Shown here in pieces: positions 40,421 to 50,495 of a DNA stretch of 64,000 nt. The notes under the pieces were generated by a model that was given only the letters and a program-made list of their open reading frames with translations, ran no database searches and had not been told where the DNA came from. The stretch is taken from positions 1,789,102-1,853,101 of the forward strand of contig NZ_LT984895.1 of assembly GCF_900258505.1 (NCBI RefSeq), read 5' to 3'. The translations under genes were made by a program, and so were the position numbers. This DNA comes from Brachybacterium timonense (lineage in GTDB: Bacteria > Actinomycetota > Actinomycetes > Actinomycetales > Dermabacteraceae). Every line of letters starts with the position of its first letter. Within the stretch, counting starts at the first letter, position 1.

Positions 40421-40752
40421 AGGGAGAACTCCTCACGGGTGGGTTGAGATGGTCGGGTGCACGCACGTGACCGGCGGGCTGATCGCCGACGGCGAAGCAA
40501 TGCGGTGCGGGGAGATTGTATGCCACACCGGGCCACGCGCACCGTCGAGACGACGAACGCGGGCATGTTTGTGTTCTCACGTACCGAGCACGCGCTCAGC
40601 GGAGCCAGGTGGAGCGGACGCGGGTACGCTTGGCCGAGGCGAGGTAGCCGTTGCCGCGCGCAGAATGTGCGCGTACGAGGTTGATCGACGCGACCGTGCT
40701 CCGGTCGCCCCACCGGCGCCCCATGTCGGCTGCGACAGAGAGAAGGACTAGC
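40421..40752. other. Divergent intergenic region, DUF3052 / aceE
   Basis: A 332-base gap that must carry the promoters of both genes. On the plus strand TACGCT at 40625-40630 is a fair -10 candidate, giving an aceE leader of about 115 bases. I see no small gene, tRNA or riboswitch-like structure in it. Confidence 0.5.
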
Positions 40753-43497
<2,745 letters not shown>

Positions 43498-43503
43498 CCG
43501 TCC

Positions 43504-43540
43504 GAGGCGCCCGCGGATGCACGATGCCCGCGGGCGCCTC
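43504..43540 (+). terminator. Terminator after aceE
   Basis: A perfect 13-base inverted repeat (43504-43516 and 43528-43540) with an 11-base loop, beginning six bases after the aceE stop. It stands between aceE and the fab genes and probably limits read-through. No U-tract is present. Confidence 0.8.
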
Positions 43541-43581
43541 CACGTTGTCGTTCCATCACTATCAGCACCCCGGAGGTCCCC

Positions 43582-44646
43582 GTGATCGCCATTGTCGCCC
43601 CCGGACAGGGCGCCCAGAAGCCCGGATTCCTCAGCCCGTGGCGCGAGCTGCCTGGCGCTGAGGCCGCACTCGCCTCGTACGCCGACCGCGTCGGTATCGA
43701 CCTGGTCGCCCACGGCACGACATCCGATGCCGACACCATCCGCGACACAGCCGTGGCACAGCCTCTGCTCGTGGCCGCCGGAATCATGGCCGCAGACTGC
43801 CTGGTGGAGGGCGATGGTTTCGCAGCCGCCTCCACGGCTGGCGTACTGCCTGCCGTGATCGCCGGACACAGCGTGGGTGAGGTGACCGCCGCGGCTCTCG
43901 CCGGTGTTCTCGATGAGGAGCAGGCGCTGGACCTGGTCCGTGTCCGTTCCCAGGGCATGGCGGCTGCGGCCGCTCGGAAAGAGACGGGCATGGCCGCCGT
44001 GGTCGGCGGGGTGCGTGATGAGGTGCTCGCGGCTCTTTCCGCGCAAGGCCTGCATCCGGCGAACATCAACTCAGCCGCCCAGGTGGTGGCTGCCGGTCCC
44101 GTGGACGCGATCTCGGCGCTGGTGGAGAATCCGCCGGCTCGCGCCCGGGTGATCCCGCTGCAGGTGGCCGGTGCTTTCCACACCCCGTACATGGCCTCGG
44201 CCATCGATGAGCTGCGCTCGACTGCATCGGCAATGAATCCGCGCGATCCGTCGGATGCCGTCGTGCTGCTCTCGAATGCGGGCGGTGAGCGCGTGACCTC
44301 GGGCCGTCGCTTCCTTGACCTGATTGTCTCGCAGGTGGCCTCCCCGGTCGACTGGGAGGCGTGCATGAAGCAGATGAAGGATCTGGGGGTGACCGGGTTG
44401 CTCGAACTGAACCCCGGCGGCACGCTGACAGGTCTCGCCAAGCGCGAGCTCAAGGGGATTGCTCTACAGACCCTGAACACGCCGGACGACCTCGAGGCCG
44501 CCCGCTCTTTCCTACGGGAGCACAGCGCTGCCCTGTCGGCCGCCGGTTCGCCCTCAGCATCGGATGCCGGCGCCGCTGCCTCCGTCCCGTCAGCCGCGGT
44601 TCAGCAGACCCCTGCTGACGGCGCCAATCGTCGAGAGGACCACTGA
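43582..44646 (+). CDS. fabD: Malonyl-CoA:ACP transacylase
   Basis: Loads malonyl groups onto ACP for FAS II. In 354 residues it has the opening IVAPGQGAQKPGFLSPW and the active-site GHSVGEVTAA with serine near residue 97. The arginine motif VRSQGMAAAA and the catalytic histidine region GAFHTPYM (where H follows F) are also present. A C-terminal tail of about 35 residues (SAAGSPSASDAGAAASVPSA) goes beyond the enzyme fold. GGAGGTCCCC precedes the GTG at 43582. fabH starts one base after the stop. The PucR-like regulator FasR that precedes fabD in several actinobacteria is not here. Confidence 0.95.
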   Translation: MIAIVAPGQGAQKPGFLSPWRELPGAEAALASYADRVGIDLVAHGTTSDADTIRDTAVAQPLLVAAGIMAADCLVEGDGFAAASTAGVLPAVIAGHSVGEVTAAALAGVLDEEQALDLVRVRSQGMAAAAARKETGMAAVVGGVRDEVLAALSAQGLHPANINSAAQVVAAGPVDAISALVENPPARARVIPLQVAGAFHTPYMASAIDELRSTASAMNPRDPSDAVVLLSNAGGERVTSGRRFLDLIVSQVASPVDWEACMKQMKDLGVTGLLELNPGGTLTGLAKRELKGIALQTLNTPDDLEAARSFLREHSAALSAAGSPSASDAGAAASVPSAAVQQTPADGANRREDH

Positions 44647-44647
44647 G

Positions 44648-45649
44648 ATGACCGTGCCCCTGCGCCCCCGCCCCACCGTGGCGGGCTCCCGCGTGCTTGC
44701 CTACGGTGCCGCTCGAGGCGAGCTGGATGTGCCCAACGATGATCTGGTGGCTCCGATCGACTCCTCCGATGAATGGATCCGTCAGCGCACCGGCATCATC
44801 ACCCGTAACCGGGCCGGTCGCGACACCGGTGTCCAGGATCTCGCCCTGCAGGCCGCTCGTGAGGCGATCGAGACGTCGGGGATCGATCTGGAGTCTCTGG
44901 ATGCGATCATCGTCTCCACGATTTCTTTCCCGTATCAGACGCCGTCGCTCGCCTCCTGGATCGCCGGTCAGCTCGGAACGCCCGACGTCATCGCCTATGA
45001 CATCTCCGCTGCATGCGCGGGTTTCTGCTACGGCATCGGGCAGGCCGACGCACTGATCCGTGGCGGGGATGCGCGCCATGTGCTCGTGGTGGGCGCAGAG
45101 AAGCTCTCCGACTTCGTCTCCCCCACGGATCGTTCGATCTCTTTCCTGCTGGGCGACGGGGCGGGAGCTGCTGTCGTCGGCCCGAGCGAGCAGCCGCTGA
45201 TCGGCCCGACCGTGTGGGGCAGCGACGGTGATCATTGGTCCACGATCCGTATGACCGGCACGATCACCGGCTTTCGTGACGGCGTATCCGAGTGGCCCAC
45301 CCTTGAGCAGGATGGCCGCACGGTGTTCCGCTGGGCGGTCTGGCACACCGCGAAGAAGATCCGCGAGATGCTGGATCGCTCGGGGCTGACGGTCGAGGAC
45401 GTTGACGTGTTCGTTCCGCATCAGGCGAACATGCGGATCATCGACGAGCTCGCCAAGCAGCTGAAGCTTCCCGAGGACGTCGTGATCGGTCGTGACATCG
45501 CTGAAACCGGCAACACGTCGGCCGCGTCGATTCCGCTGGCTACGCATCGCTTGATCCAGGAGGGAGCGGCCTCCAGCGGCGACGTGCTCGTCCAGATCGG
45601 GTTTGGTGCGGGCCTCGTCTACGCCGGTCAGGTCATTGTTTTGCCCTGA
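44648..45649 (+). CDS. fabH: Beta-ketoacyl-ACP synthase III
   Basis: Starts fatty acid chains by condensing an acyl-CoA with malonyl-ACP. The 333-residue product has the complete catalytic triad: Cys in DISAACAGFCYG (residue 123), His in FVPHQANMRI (about 258) and Asn in ETGNTSAASIPLA (about 288). The CoA-binding WIRQRTGI lies at the N-terminus. The start ATG at 44648 is one base past the fabD stop, so the two are coupled. A 182-base gap with a new promoter candidate separates it from acpP. Preference for branched primers is plausible in this group but not visible. Confidence 0.95.
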   Translation: MTVPLRPRPTVAGSRVLAYGAARGELDVPNDDLVAPIDSSDEWIRQRTGIITRNRAGRDTGVQDLALQAAREAIETSGIDLESLDAIIVSTISFPYQTPSLASWIAGQLGTPDVIAYDISAACAGFCYGIGQADALIRGGDARHVLVVGAEKLSDFVSPTDRSISFLLGDGAGAAVVGPSEQPLIGPTVWGSDGDHWSTIRMTGTITGFRDGVSEWPTLEQDGRTVFRWAVWHTAKKIREMLDRSGLTVEDVDVFVPHQANMRIIDELAKQLKLPEDVVIGRDIAETGNTSAASIPLATHRLIQEGAASSGDVLVQIGFGAGLVYAGQVIVLP

Positions 45650-45762
45650 CACATCCACGTCGCACGACAGACTCGCCGCGCAGCGCATCAGGCCTATCAG
45701 ACCGACGAGGGCCCGAACGGTGCCTGCCCTCGATGCGTTGGCGACAGTCCGGATGAGCGACC

Positions 45763-45794
45763 TTGCACCCGCGCGCAGAGTTTGCAGGTACCCT
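45763..45794 (+). promoter_or_regulatory. Candidate promoter of acpP
   Basis: TACCCT at 45789-45794 as -10 and TTGCAC at 45763-45768 as -35, with a rather long 20-base spacer. It would start an mRNA about 31 bases before the acpP ATG, with AGGAG in the leader. A separate promoter fits the high demand for ACP. Confidence 0.4.
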
Positions 45795-45831
45795 TGCTCT
45801 GCCAGAACACCCGAAGACCAAGGAGCACCCC

Positions 45832-46080
45832 ATGGCACACACGGAGAACGAGATCCTCGCGGGCCTCGCTGAGATCGTCAACGAGGAGACCGGTGTCGCC
45901 ACCGAGGACGTTCAGCTCGAGAAGTCCTTCACCGACGATCTCGACATCGACTCCATCTCGATGATGACCATCGTGGTCAACGCTGAGGAGAAGTTCGACG
46001 TGCGCATCCCCGACGAAGAGGTCAAGAACCTCGTGTCCGTCGGCGATGCCGTGAAGTACATCGCGGGCGCCCAGGCCTGA
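45832..46080 (+). CDS. acpP: Acyl carrier protein
   Basis: Carries growing acyl chains on a phosphopantetheine arm. The 82-residue acidic product has the prosthetic-group site DDLDIDSISMM with serine 41, slightly different from the usual DSL. Helices I and III (ENEILAGLAEIVNEETG, IPDEEVKNLVSVGDAVKYI) are standard. The ATG at 45832 follows AAGGAGCACCC. It is flanked by a candidate promoter before and a hairpin after, so its mRNA level may exceed that of fabF. No holo-ACP synthase gene is near. Confidence 0.96.
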   Translation: MAHTENEILAGLAEIVNEETGVATEDVQLEKSFTDDLDIDSISMMTIVVNAEEKFDVRIPDEEVKNLVSVGDAVKYIAGAQA

Positions 46081-46087
46081 TCCCGCT

Positions 46088-46118
46088 CGATGCCCGGGTC
46101 CACGCGAACCGGGCATCG
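46088..46118 (+). terminator. Hairpin between acpP and fabF
   Basis: Ten-base arms CGATGCCCGG (46088-46097) and CCGGGCATCG (46109-46118) with an 11-base loop, beginning seven bases past the acpP stop. It could be a partial terminator or could protect the acpP mRNA 3' end. Confidence 0.65.
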
Positions 46119-46185
46119 CTTGTCCCCGCTCACCGCGGGCATTGCTCATGACCGCTCGTCCCGCCGAACCGAACCGGAGGTCCTC

Positions 46186-47427
46186 GTGACTGCAACTCCC
46201 GCCCGCGTGGCTGTGACCGGCCTGGGAACTGTCAATCCCCTGGGCGGCGACGTCGCATCGACATGGACGGCGGCCCTTGCCGGTACGTCCACGGCGCGCA
46301 CGCTCGAGAACGACTGGGCTGAGCGGTACGGGCTGAGCGTAAATTTCGCCTGCTCGCTCGCGATCGATCCACTGGAACACCTTGCTCGCCCGGAGGCGAA
46401 GAAGCTGGATCCGTCAGGTCAGTACTCGATGATCGCGGCCCGCGAAGCGTGGGCAGACGCGGGTTCACCGGAGGTCGACCCCGCCCGTCTCGGCGTTGTG
46501 GTGGGTACCGGCATCGGTGGCGTATGGACGATCCTCGAGCAGTGGGACACCGTCAAGGAGCGCGGCGCCCGCCGCGTCAACCCGTTCACCGTCCCGATGC
46601 TCATGGCGAATTCCTCGAGCGCCCACATCGAGCTTGAACTGGGCGCCCAGGCGGGCGCGCATACCCCCGTCTCGGCCTGTGCCTCCGGTGCGGAGGCTGT
46701 GGCGTACGGCTTTGACATGATCCGCAGCGGTCGCGCCGACGTGTGCGTGGTGGGCGGAACTGAGGCCTGCATTCATCCTCTGCCGCTGGCGGGCTTCGCG
46801 AACATCCGGGCGCTCTCCACGCGCACCGATGACCCTGAGCATGCGTCTCGCCCCTATGACGTGGACCGTGACGGATTCGTGCTGGGCGAGGGCGCCGGCA
46901 TCCTGGTGCTCGAGTCCGAAGAACATGCCCGCGCACGCGGCGCACGCATCTACGCCCATGTAGCCGGTCGCGGCATGGCCTCGGATGCGCATCACATCTC
47001 CGCCCCGTCCACGCAGGGGCAGGCCCGCGCGATCCGCGAGGCTGTGAGCGACGCCGGCCTCGCTCCACGCGACGTTGTGCATGTGAACGCGCACGGCACC
47101 TCGACGCCGCTGGGCGACATTGGCGAGCTCGAGGCTGTGTCCCTGGCGCTGGACGGTGTGACCGACCAGCTCGTGGTCACCTCCACGAAGTCAATGACGG
47201 GCCACCTGCTGGGCGGTGCCGGCGCTCTCGAGTCCGTGTTCTCCGTGCTCGCGGCGCATCACCGCACGGTGCCGCCGACGATCAACATCGAGAACCTCGA
47301 TCCGGCCGCTCCCCTGCAGATCGCTGACGGCCGCACCGTGGATCTGCCAGCGGGCGATATCGCTGTGCTGAATAACGCCTTTGGCTTCGGCGGCCACGAC
47401 ATCGCCGTGCTGTTCACGGGCGCCTGA
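46186..47427 (+). CDS. fabF: Beta-ketoacyl-ACP synthase II
   Basis: Elongates acyl-ACP chains. The 413-residue product has the active cysteine in VSACASGAEAVAYG (residue 165) and two histidines in VNAHGTSTPLGD and KSMTGHLLGGAGALE. The NNAFGFGGHDIAV signature lies close to the end. GGAGG precedes the GTG at 46186; an in-frame extension upstream would cover the acpP hairpin and is unlikely. It is the last gene of the FAS II cluster; accC/accD genes are not in the window. The adjacent DUF3145 gene is a common neighbour in actinobacteria. Confidence 0.95.
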   Translation: MTATPARVAVTGLGTVNPLGGDVASTWTAALAGTSTARTLENDWAERYGLSVNFACSLAIDPLEHLARPEAKKLDPSGQYSMIAAREAWADAGSPEVDPARLGVVVGTGIGGVWTILEQWDTVKERGARRVNPFTVPMLMANSSSAHIELELGAQAGAHTPVSACASGAEAVAYGFDMIRSGRADVCVVGGTEACIHPLPLAGFANIRALSTRTDDPEHASRPYDVDRDGFVLGEGAGILVLESEEHARARGARIYAHVAGRGMASDAHHISAPSTQGQARAIREAVSDAGLAPRDVVHVNAHGTSTPLGDIGELEAVSLALDGVTDQLVVTSTKSMTGHLLGGAGALESVFSVLAAHHRTVPPTINIENLDPAAPLQIADGRTVDLPAGDIAVLNNAFGFGGHDIAVLFTGA

Positions 47428-47533
47428 GCTCACGCTCGCTGCTCATCTCCGCGGTGTTCGCACAACACTCGACTCGCCTCTTTTGTGCTCACACCGCCCG
47501 GTGCGCAGCCACTGCATTGGCCACGTTTCGCCC

Positions 47534-48025
47534 TTAACCCACGCGGTGCAGCCACCGCATCGGCACGCCCTCACCAGCGTGGCGGTAGATCTCGAGCTCG
47601 TCGTCCCACGGTGCGCCGAGTGCGATGTCCAGCTCGCGCCGCAGCGCGATCGGGTCGTGCCCGGCGCGTTCCATGCATCCGCGCACGTGGTCCTCGGTAA
47701 GCACGATGTTGCCGGCGTGATCCGTGGCGGCGTGGTAGACACCGAGATCGGGGGTGCAGCTCCACCGGGCACCGTCGTCGCGAGCGGTGGCCTCCTGGGT
47801 GACGTCGAAGCGTACGTCGTGCATTCCCCGCATAGCGGAGACGAGACGGGCACCGGTGTCCTCGCGTCCGGACCACGGCAACTCGGCACGCAGGAGCCCG
47901 CGGCCGACAGGCTGCTCTTCCCAGCGCATACGCGCAGGCACGCCGAGCACTCCACCGGCGGCCCATTCGACGTGAGGCGCGAGGGCTCGCGGGGCGGAGT
48001 GAATGTACAGAACGCCCTGGGTCAT
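47534..48025 (-). CDS. DUF3145 family protein
   Basis: A 163-residue protein found near fabF in many actinobacteria; its function is unknown. It begins MTQGVLYIHSAPRALAPHVE and has the family's WAAGGVLG, MRWEEQPVGRGLLRAELPW and a C-terminal LRRELDIALGAPWDDELEI. The ATG at 48025 follows GGAAGGA; an ATG six codons upstream is less likely. It converges on fabF, with a gap of 106 bases that contains nothing recognisable, and it follows def on the minus strand after 83 bases. No membrane segment or enzyme motif is seen. Confidence 0.87.
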   Translation of the reverse strand: MTQGVLYIHSAPRALAPHVEWAAGGVLGVPARMRWEEQPVGRGLLRAELPWSGREDTGARLVSAMRGMHDVRFDVTQEATARDDGARWSCTPDLGVYHAATDHAGNIVLTEDHVRGCMERAGHDPIALRRELDIALGAPWDDELEIYRHAGEGVPMRWLHRVG

Positions 48026-48108
48026 CTCGATCCTTCCGGTCACCGATGCGTCTTCCCCAACGAATCGGATGCACGGAGGAGGTCAGGACTCCCAGGTGTC
48101 GCCTCAGC

Positions 48109-48597
48109 TTAGAAGGTCTCGCGGATGGCCCGCAATGCTCGCTTTCTCACGGATCGTTCGAGGCCGTCGATGTAGAGCTCTCCGTCGAGATGCCCCACCT
48201 CATGCTGGATGAGCCGGGCGATGACGTCGTCACCGGCGATCTCGATGTCGTCGCCGTCCACGGTGGTGCCCACACAGCGGGCGTAGGCGGCGCGGGAGCG
48301 CGGGAACCACAGACCGGGCACCGACAGGCAGCCTTCATCGTCATGCTGCTGCTCGTCGGAGAGTTCGACGATGTGCGGATTCAGAATATGACCCACTCCC
48401 AGGTCTTCGTGCCGGAAGGAGAAGGCACGCAGCGTGACACCGATCTGATTGGCGGCCACGCCGGCGCGGCCCTCGTCGTCGACGGTGTCTTCGAGATCCC
48501 GCACGAGGGTGCGCACGCCGTCGGTGATATCCCGAATCGGATCGCAGGGCGTGCGAAGCACCGGGTCCCCGATGAGGCGTATCGGCCGGATGCTCAC
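48109..48597 (-). CDS. def: Peptide deformylase
   Basis: Removes the formyl group from the N-terminal methionine of new proteins. In 162 residues all three motifs are present: GVAANQIGV (with Ala at the third position instead of Leu/Ala variants), EGCLSVPG with the metal-binding cysteine, and QHEVGHLDG with the HExxH histidines and catalytic glutamate. Its start overlaps the stop of the OsmC-like gene by four bases, so both are translated together. Its partner map lies 20 kb away. Length is normal for a type I enzyme. Confidence 0.95.
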   Translation of the reverse strand: MSIRPIRLIGDPVLRTPCDPIRDITDGVRTLVRDLEDTVDDEGRAGVAANQIGVTLRAFSFRHEDLGVGHILNPHIVELSDEQQHDDEGCLSVPGLWFPRSRAAYARCVGTTVDGDDIEIAGDDVIARLIQHEVGHLDGELYIDGLERSVRKRALRAIRETF

Positions 48598-49103
48598 GCC
48601 TGATCCTCCGCGTTCTCGGGCAGTGCCGCGAATCCGTGGGCATCGAGGAGTTCATGCGTGACGTCGACGGTGTCCGCGAGGGTGCGCTCGACCGTGCAGC
48701 CGGCTGCGATCGCTCGTACGGCCACGCGCTCGATCTCCTCGATGGTGTCGGAATCGAGGCCGTCCAGCTCAAGCTGCATCTGCTCACGGACAGCCTTGTA
48801 CCGGTTGCTCTCCCGATCGCTGCTGCCATGCGCCCACAGGCGCGCCCGGTAGTCGTCGCCCAGGCGACGCGCGAGCGCACGGTCACTGCTCATCCCGGCG
48901 CAACCGATGAGCGCGATCTTCAGCAGCTCGCCCGGGCTGACCTCGTTCTCGCCGTGCCCGATGGGGATCTCCACACCCCTGCTCGACCGCCCCACATACG
49001 ATCTGGGCCCCACCCGGTCCACACTCACGCTGTCCTCGGTGACGGCGTCAGGGTTCTGGAACATCCCCTGCTGCTGATCGGGCGATGTGCTGGAGTCAGT
49101 CAT
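48594..49103 (-). CDS. OsmC/Ohr-like peroxiredoxin family protein
   Basis: A 169-residue protein with the two conserved cysteines of the OsmC superfamily, one in the motif SPGELLKIALIGCAGMSSDR and one in RAIAAGCTVERTLAD, about 75-85 residues apart. This suggests thiol-dependent peroxide reduction. The N-terminal 25 residues are polar and probably disordered. It overlaps def by four bases. Whether it acts on organic peroxides or on other substrates cannot be judged. The plain ATG start at 49103 follows GAGAGGTCGC. Confidence 0.82.
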   Translation of the reverse strand: MTDSSTSPDQQQGMFQNPDAVTEDSVSVDRVGPRSYVGRSSRGVEIPIGHGENEVSPGELLKIALIGCAGMSSDRALARRLGDDYRARLWAHGSSDRESNRYKAVREQMQLELDGLDSDTIEEIERVAVRAIAAGCTVERTLADTVDVTHELLDAHGFAALPENAEDQA

Positions 49104-49206
49104 GGGATGCGACCTCTCTGTGAACGCGATGGGTTGCCGACGAAGAGCACCGTCGTCGAGCGCACAGACCGAACTCTGTGGTGCACGCAGGGTGCCAGAG
49201 ACAGCA

Positions 49207-49230
49207 CAGCCCCGGACGAATCCGGGGCTG
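49207..49230 (-). terminator. Terminator of tRNA-Asn
   Basis: A perfect 10-base stem (49207-49216 and 49221-49230) closed by the tetraloop CGAA, 15 bases past the CCA end of the tRNA-Asn gene and about 100 bases upstream of the OsmC-like gene. Confidence 0.8.
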
Positions 49231-49244
49231 GCCTAGTGTTTCTC

Positions 49245-49320
49245 TGGCTCCCGCAACTGGACTTGAACCAGTAACCGTTCGATTAACAGTCGAATGCTCT
49301 GCCGATTGAGCTATGCGGGA
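49245..49320 (-). tRNA. tRNA-Asn (anticodon GUU), CCA encoded
   Basis: Cloverleaf on the minus strand: acceptor TCCCGCA with TGCGGGA, D-arm TAGCTCAATCGGCAGAGC, anticodon loop CTGTTAA (GTT), T-arm ACTGGTTCAAGTCCAGT, discriminator G and an encoded CCA end (49247-49245). A good terminator hairpin follows. Confidence 0.96.
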
Positions 49321-49516
49321 TCGACCTGAGAGATGCTAGCAGGTACCAGCGCTGTCCTGCACACGCGGGGGCGTTCGCGGCCCGTTCTATGACCCATCTG
49401 ACATCTCGGCCCGGACGTACACCGATGTCATGGCGCCCGTATCCCTGCAGGTCACGCACCGCGTGGTAGATTTCTGAGGCCCTTGCGAGCTGTCTCGCAT
49501 CGACAGGGGCGCAATC

Positions 49517-49590
49517 GGCCCAGTAGCTCAGCAGGTCAGAGCAGCGGACTCATAATCCGTCGGTCGCGGGTTCAAGCCCCGCCTGGGCCA
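49517..49590 (+). tRNA. tRNA with CAU anticodon (tRNA-Ile2 or elongator tRNA-Met)
   Basis: Cloverleaf on the plus strand: acceptor GGCCCAG with CTGGGCC, D-arm TAGCTCAGCAGGTCAGAGC, anticodon loop CTCATAA and T-arm CGCGGGTTCAAGCCCCG. An initiator tRNA is excluded by the paired first base and the D-arm. The acceptor pairs C4-G69 and C5-G68 are those that E. coli TilS uses to recognise tRNA-Ile2, so the isoleucine species is somewhat favoured, but the assignment is open. CCA is not fully encoded (ACCG). Confidence 0.9.
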
Positions 49591-49648
49591 CCGTTGTTGT
49601 GAGGCTTCGCACCGCCGCAGACATCATGCCTGCAGCGATGCATACCGT

Positions 49649-50410
49649 TCAGACGCCGACGGCCTTCTCCAGCGCACCGGGCTGCGTCCAGTCTCCGTCC
49701 CAGATCGTCCCATCGATGATCACGGTGGGGGTTCCCACCTCGAGGGCGGCCGCTTCCGGTTCCACGACCTCAAGTGTCCATGGCACGTAGGCGCGCTGCA
49801 CGATCTGTTGCACACAGGTCTCATCGGCGCCGCAGTCCTGGGCGATAGCGATGATCTCCGACAGTGTCGGGTCTGGATCCTCCCCGGTTGGTGCCTGCTG
49901 TGCGTACATGGCGTGCTCGAACTCCATCAGGAGTGCGGGGTCTTGGGCGTAGATCGCCGCGGCCGCGCAGGCTGCGTTCTGAGAGAAGGTCGATTCGCGC
50001 CGCGCGTCGAGCATGGGGCGCGGATGGATGCGCAGCACAACGGACTCATCCTTCACAAGACCGTCGATGTACTCACGGTGCATCTCCATGAAGCCCTTGC
50101 AGGGCGGGCAGCGGAAGTCGAGCAGCAGATCCACGACGGGGCCGCTGCTGTCCGCAGAAAGCTCGAGATAGGGCACGCTCCGGTCGATGTCGCGGTCGCC
50201 GTCGGCTGGCGGCGTCGGGGTCGCGTCATCGACGGCATCCACTGGCGTCCGAGCACCGGCGTTGTCCGAAGCGCCGCCATCGGACCCTTCGCCTTTAGCA
50301 GTACCGCCGGATCCATCGCTCACGTCGGAGCCGCATCCAGCCAGAGCGAACGCGAGCACGCCGGAGGTCGTCAACAGCACCGAGCGTCGAGAGGGCCACA
50401 GAGTCGTCAT
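49649..50410 (-). CDS. DsbA-like thioredoxin-fold lipoprotein
   Basis: A 253-residue exported protein with a twin-arginine-containing signal (WPSRRSVLLTTSGVLAFALA) ending in the lipobox LAGC, then a Gly/Ser/Asp-rich linker (about 30-75) and a thioredoxin fold. The redox motif is CPPC in DFRCPPCKGFMEMH. The cis-proline region VGTPTVIIDGTIW comes near the end, as in DsbA/BdbD-type oxidoreductases. It probably makes or rearranges disulfides outside the cell. Further cysteines (NAACAAAA, DCGADETC) are present. It lies 85 bases past dnaG on the same strand, so it may be read through from that operon. Confidence 0.88.
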   Translation of the reverse strand: MTTLWPSRRSVLLTTSGVLAFALAGCGSDVSDGSGGTAKGEGSDGGASDNAGARTPVDAVDDATPTPPADGDRDIDRSVPYLELSADSSGPVVDLLLDFRCPPCKGFMEMHREYIDGLVKDESVVLRIHPRPMLDARRESTFSQNAACAAAAIYAQDPALLMEFEHAMYAQQAPTGEDPDPTLSEIIAIAQDCGADETCVQQIVQRAYVPWTLEVVEPEAAALEVGTPTVIIDGTIWDGDWTQPGALEKAVGV

Positions 50411-50495
50411 ACGGGTATGTTCTCGTATCAGCGCCGGCACTGCGCGGTCCATCGGTCCCGTGCCCGTACGCGGCCCCATGCGAACCCGTTCGCCT

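Noticed and set aside
49207-49592. Genomic island attachment site at the two adjacent tRNA genes
   Set aside because: No integrase gene and no repeated tRNA 3' end was seen; both flanks are housekeeping genes.
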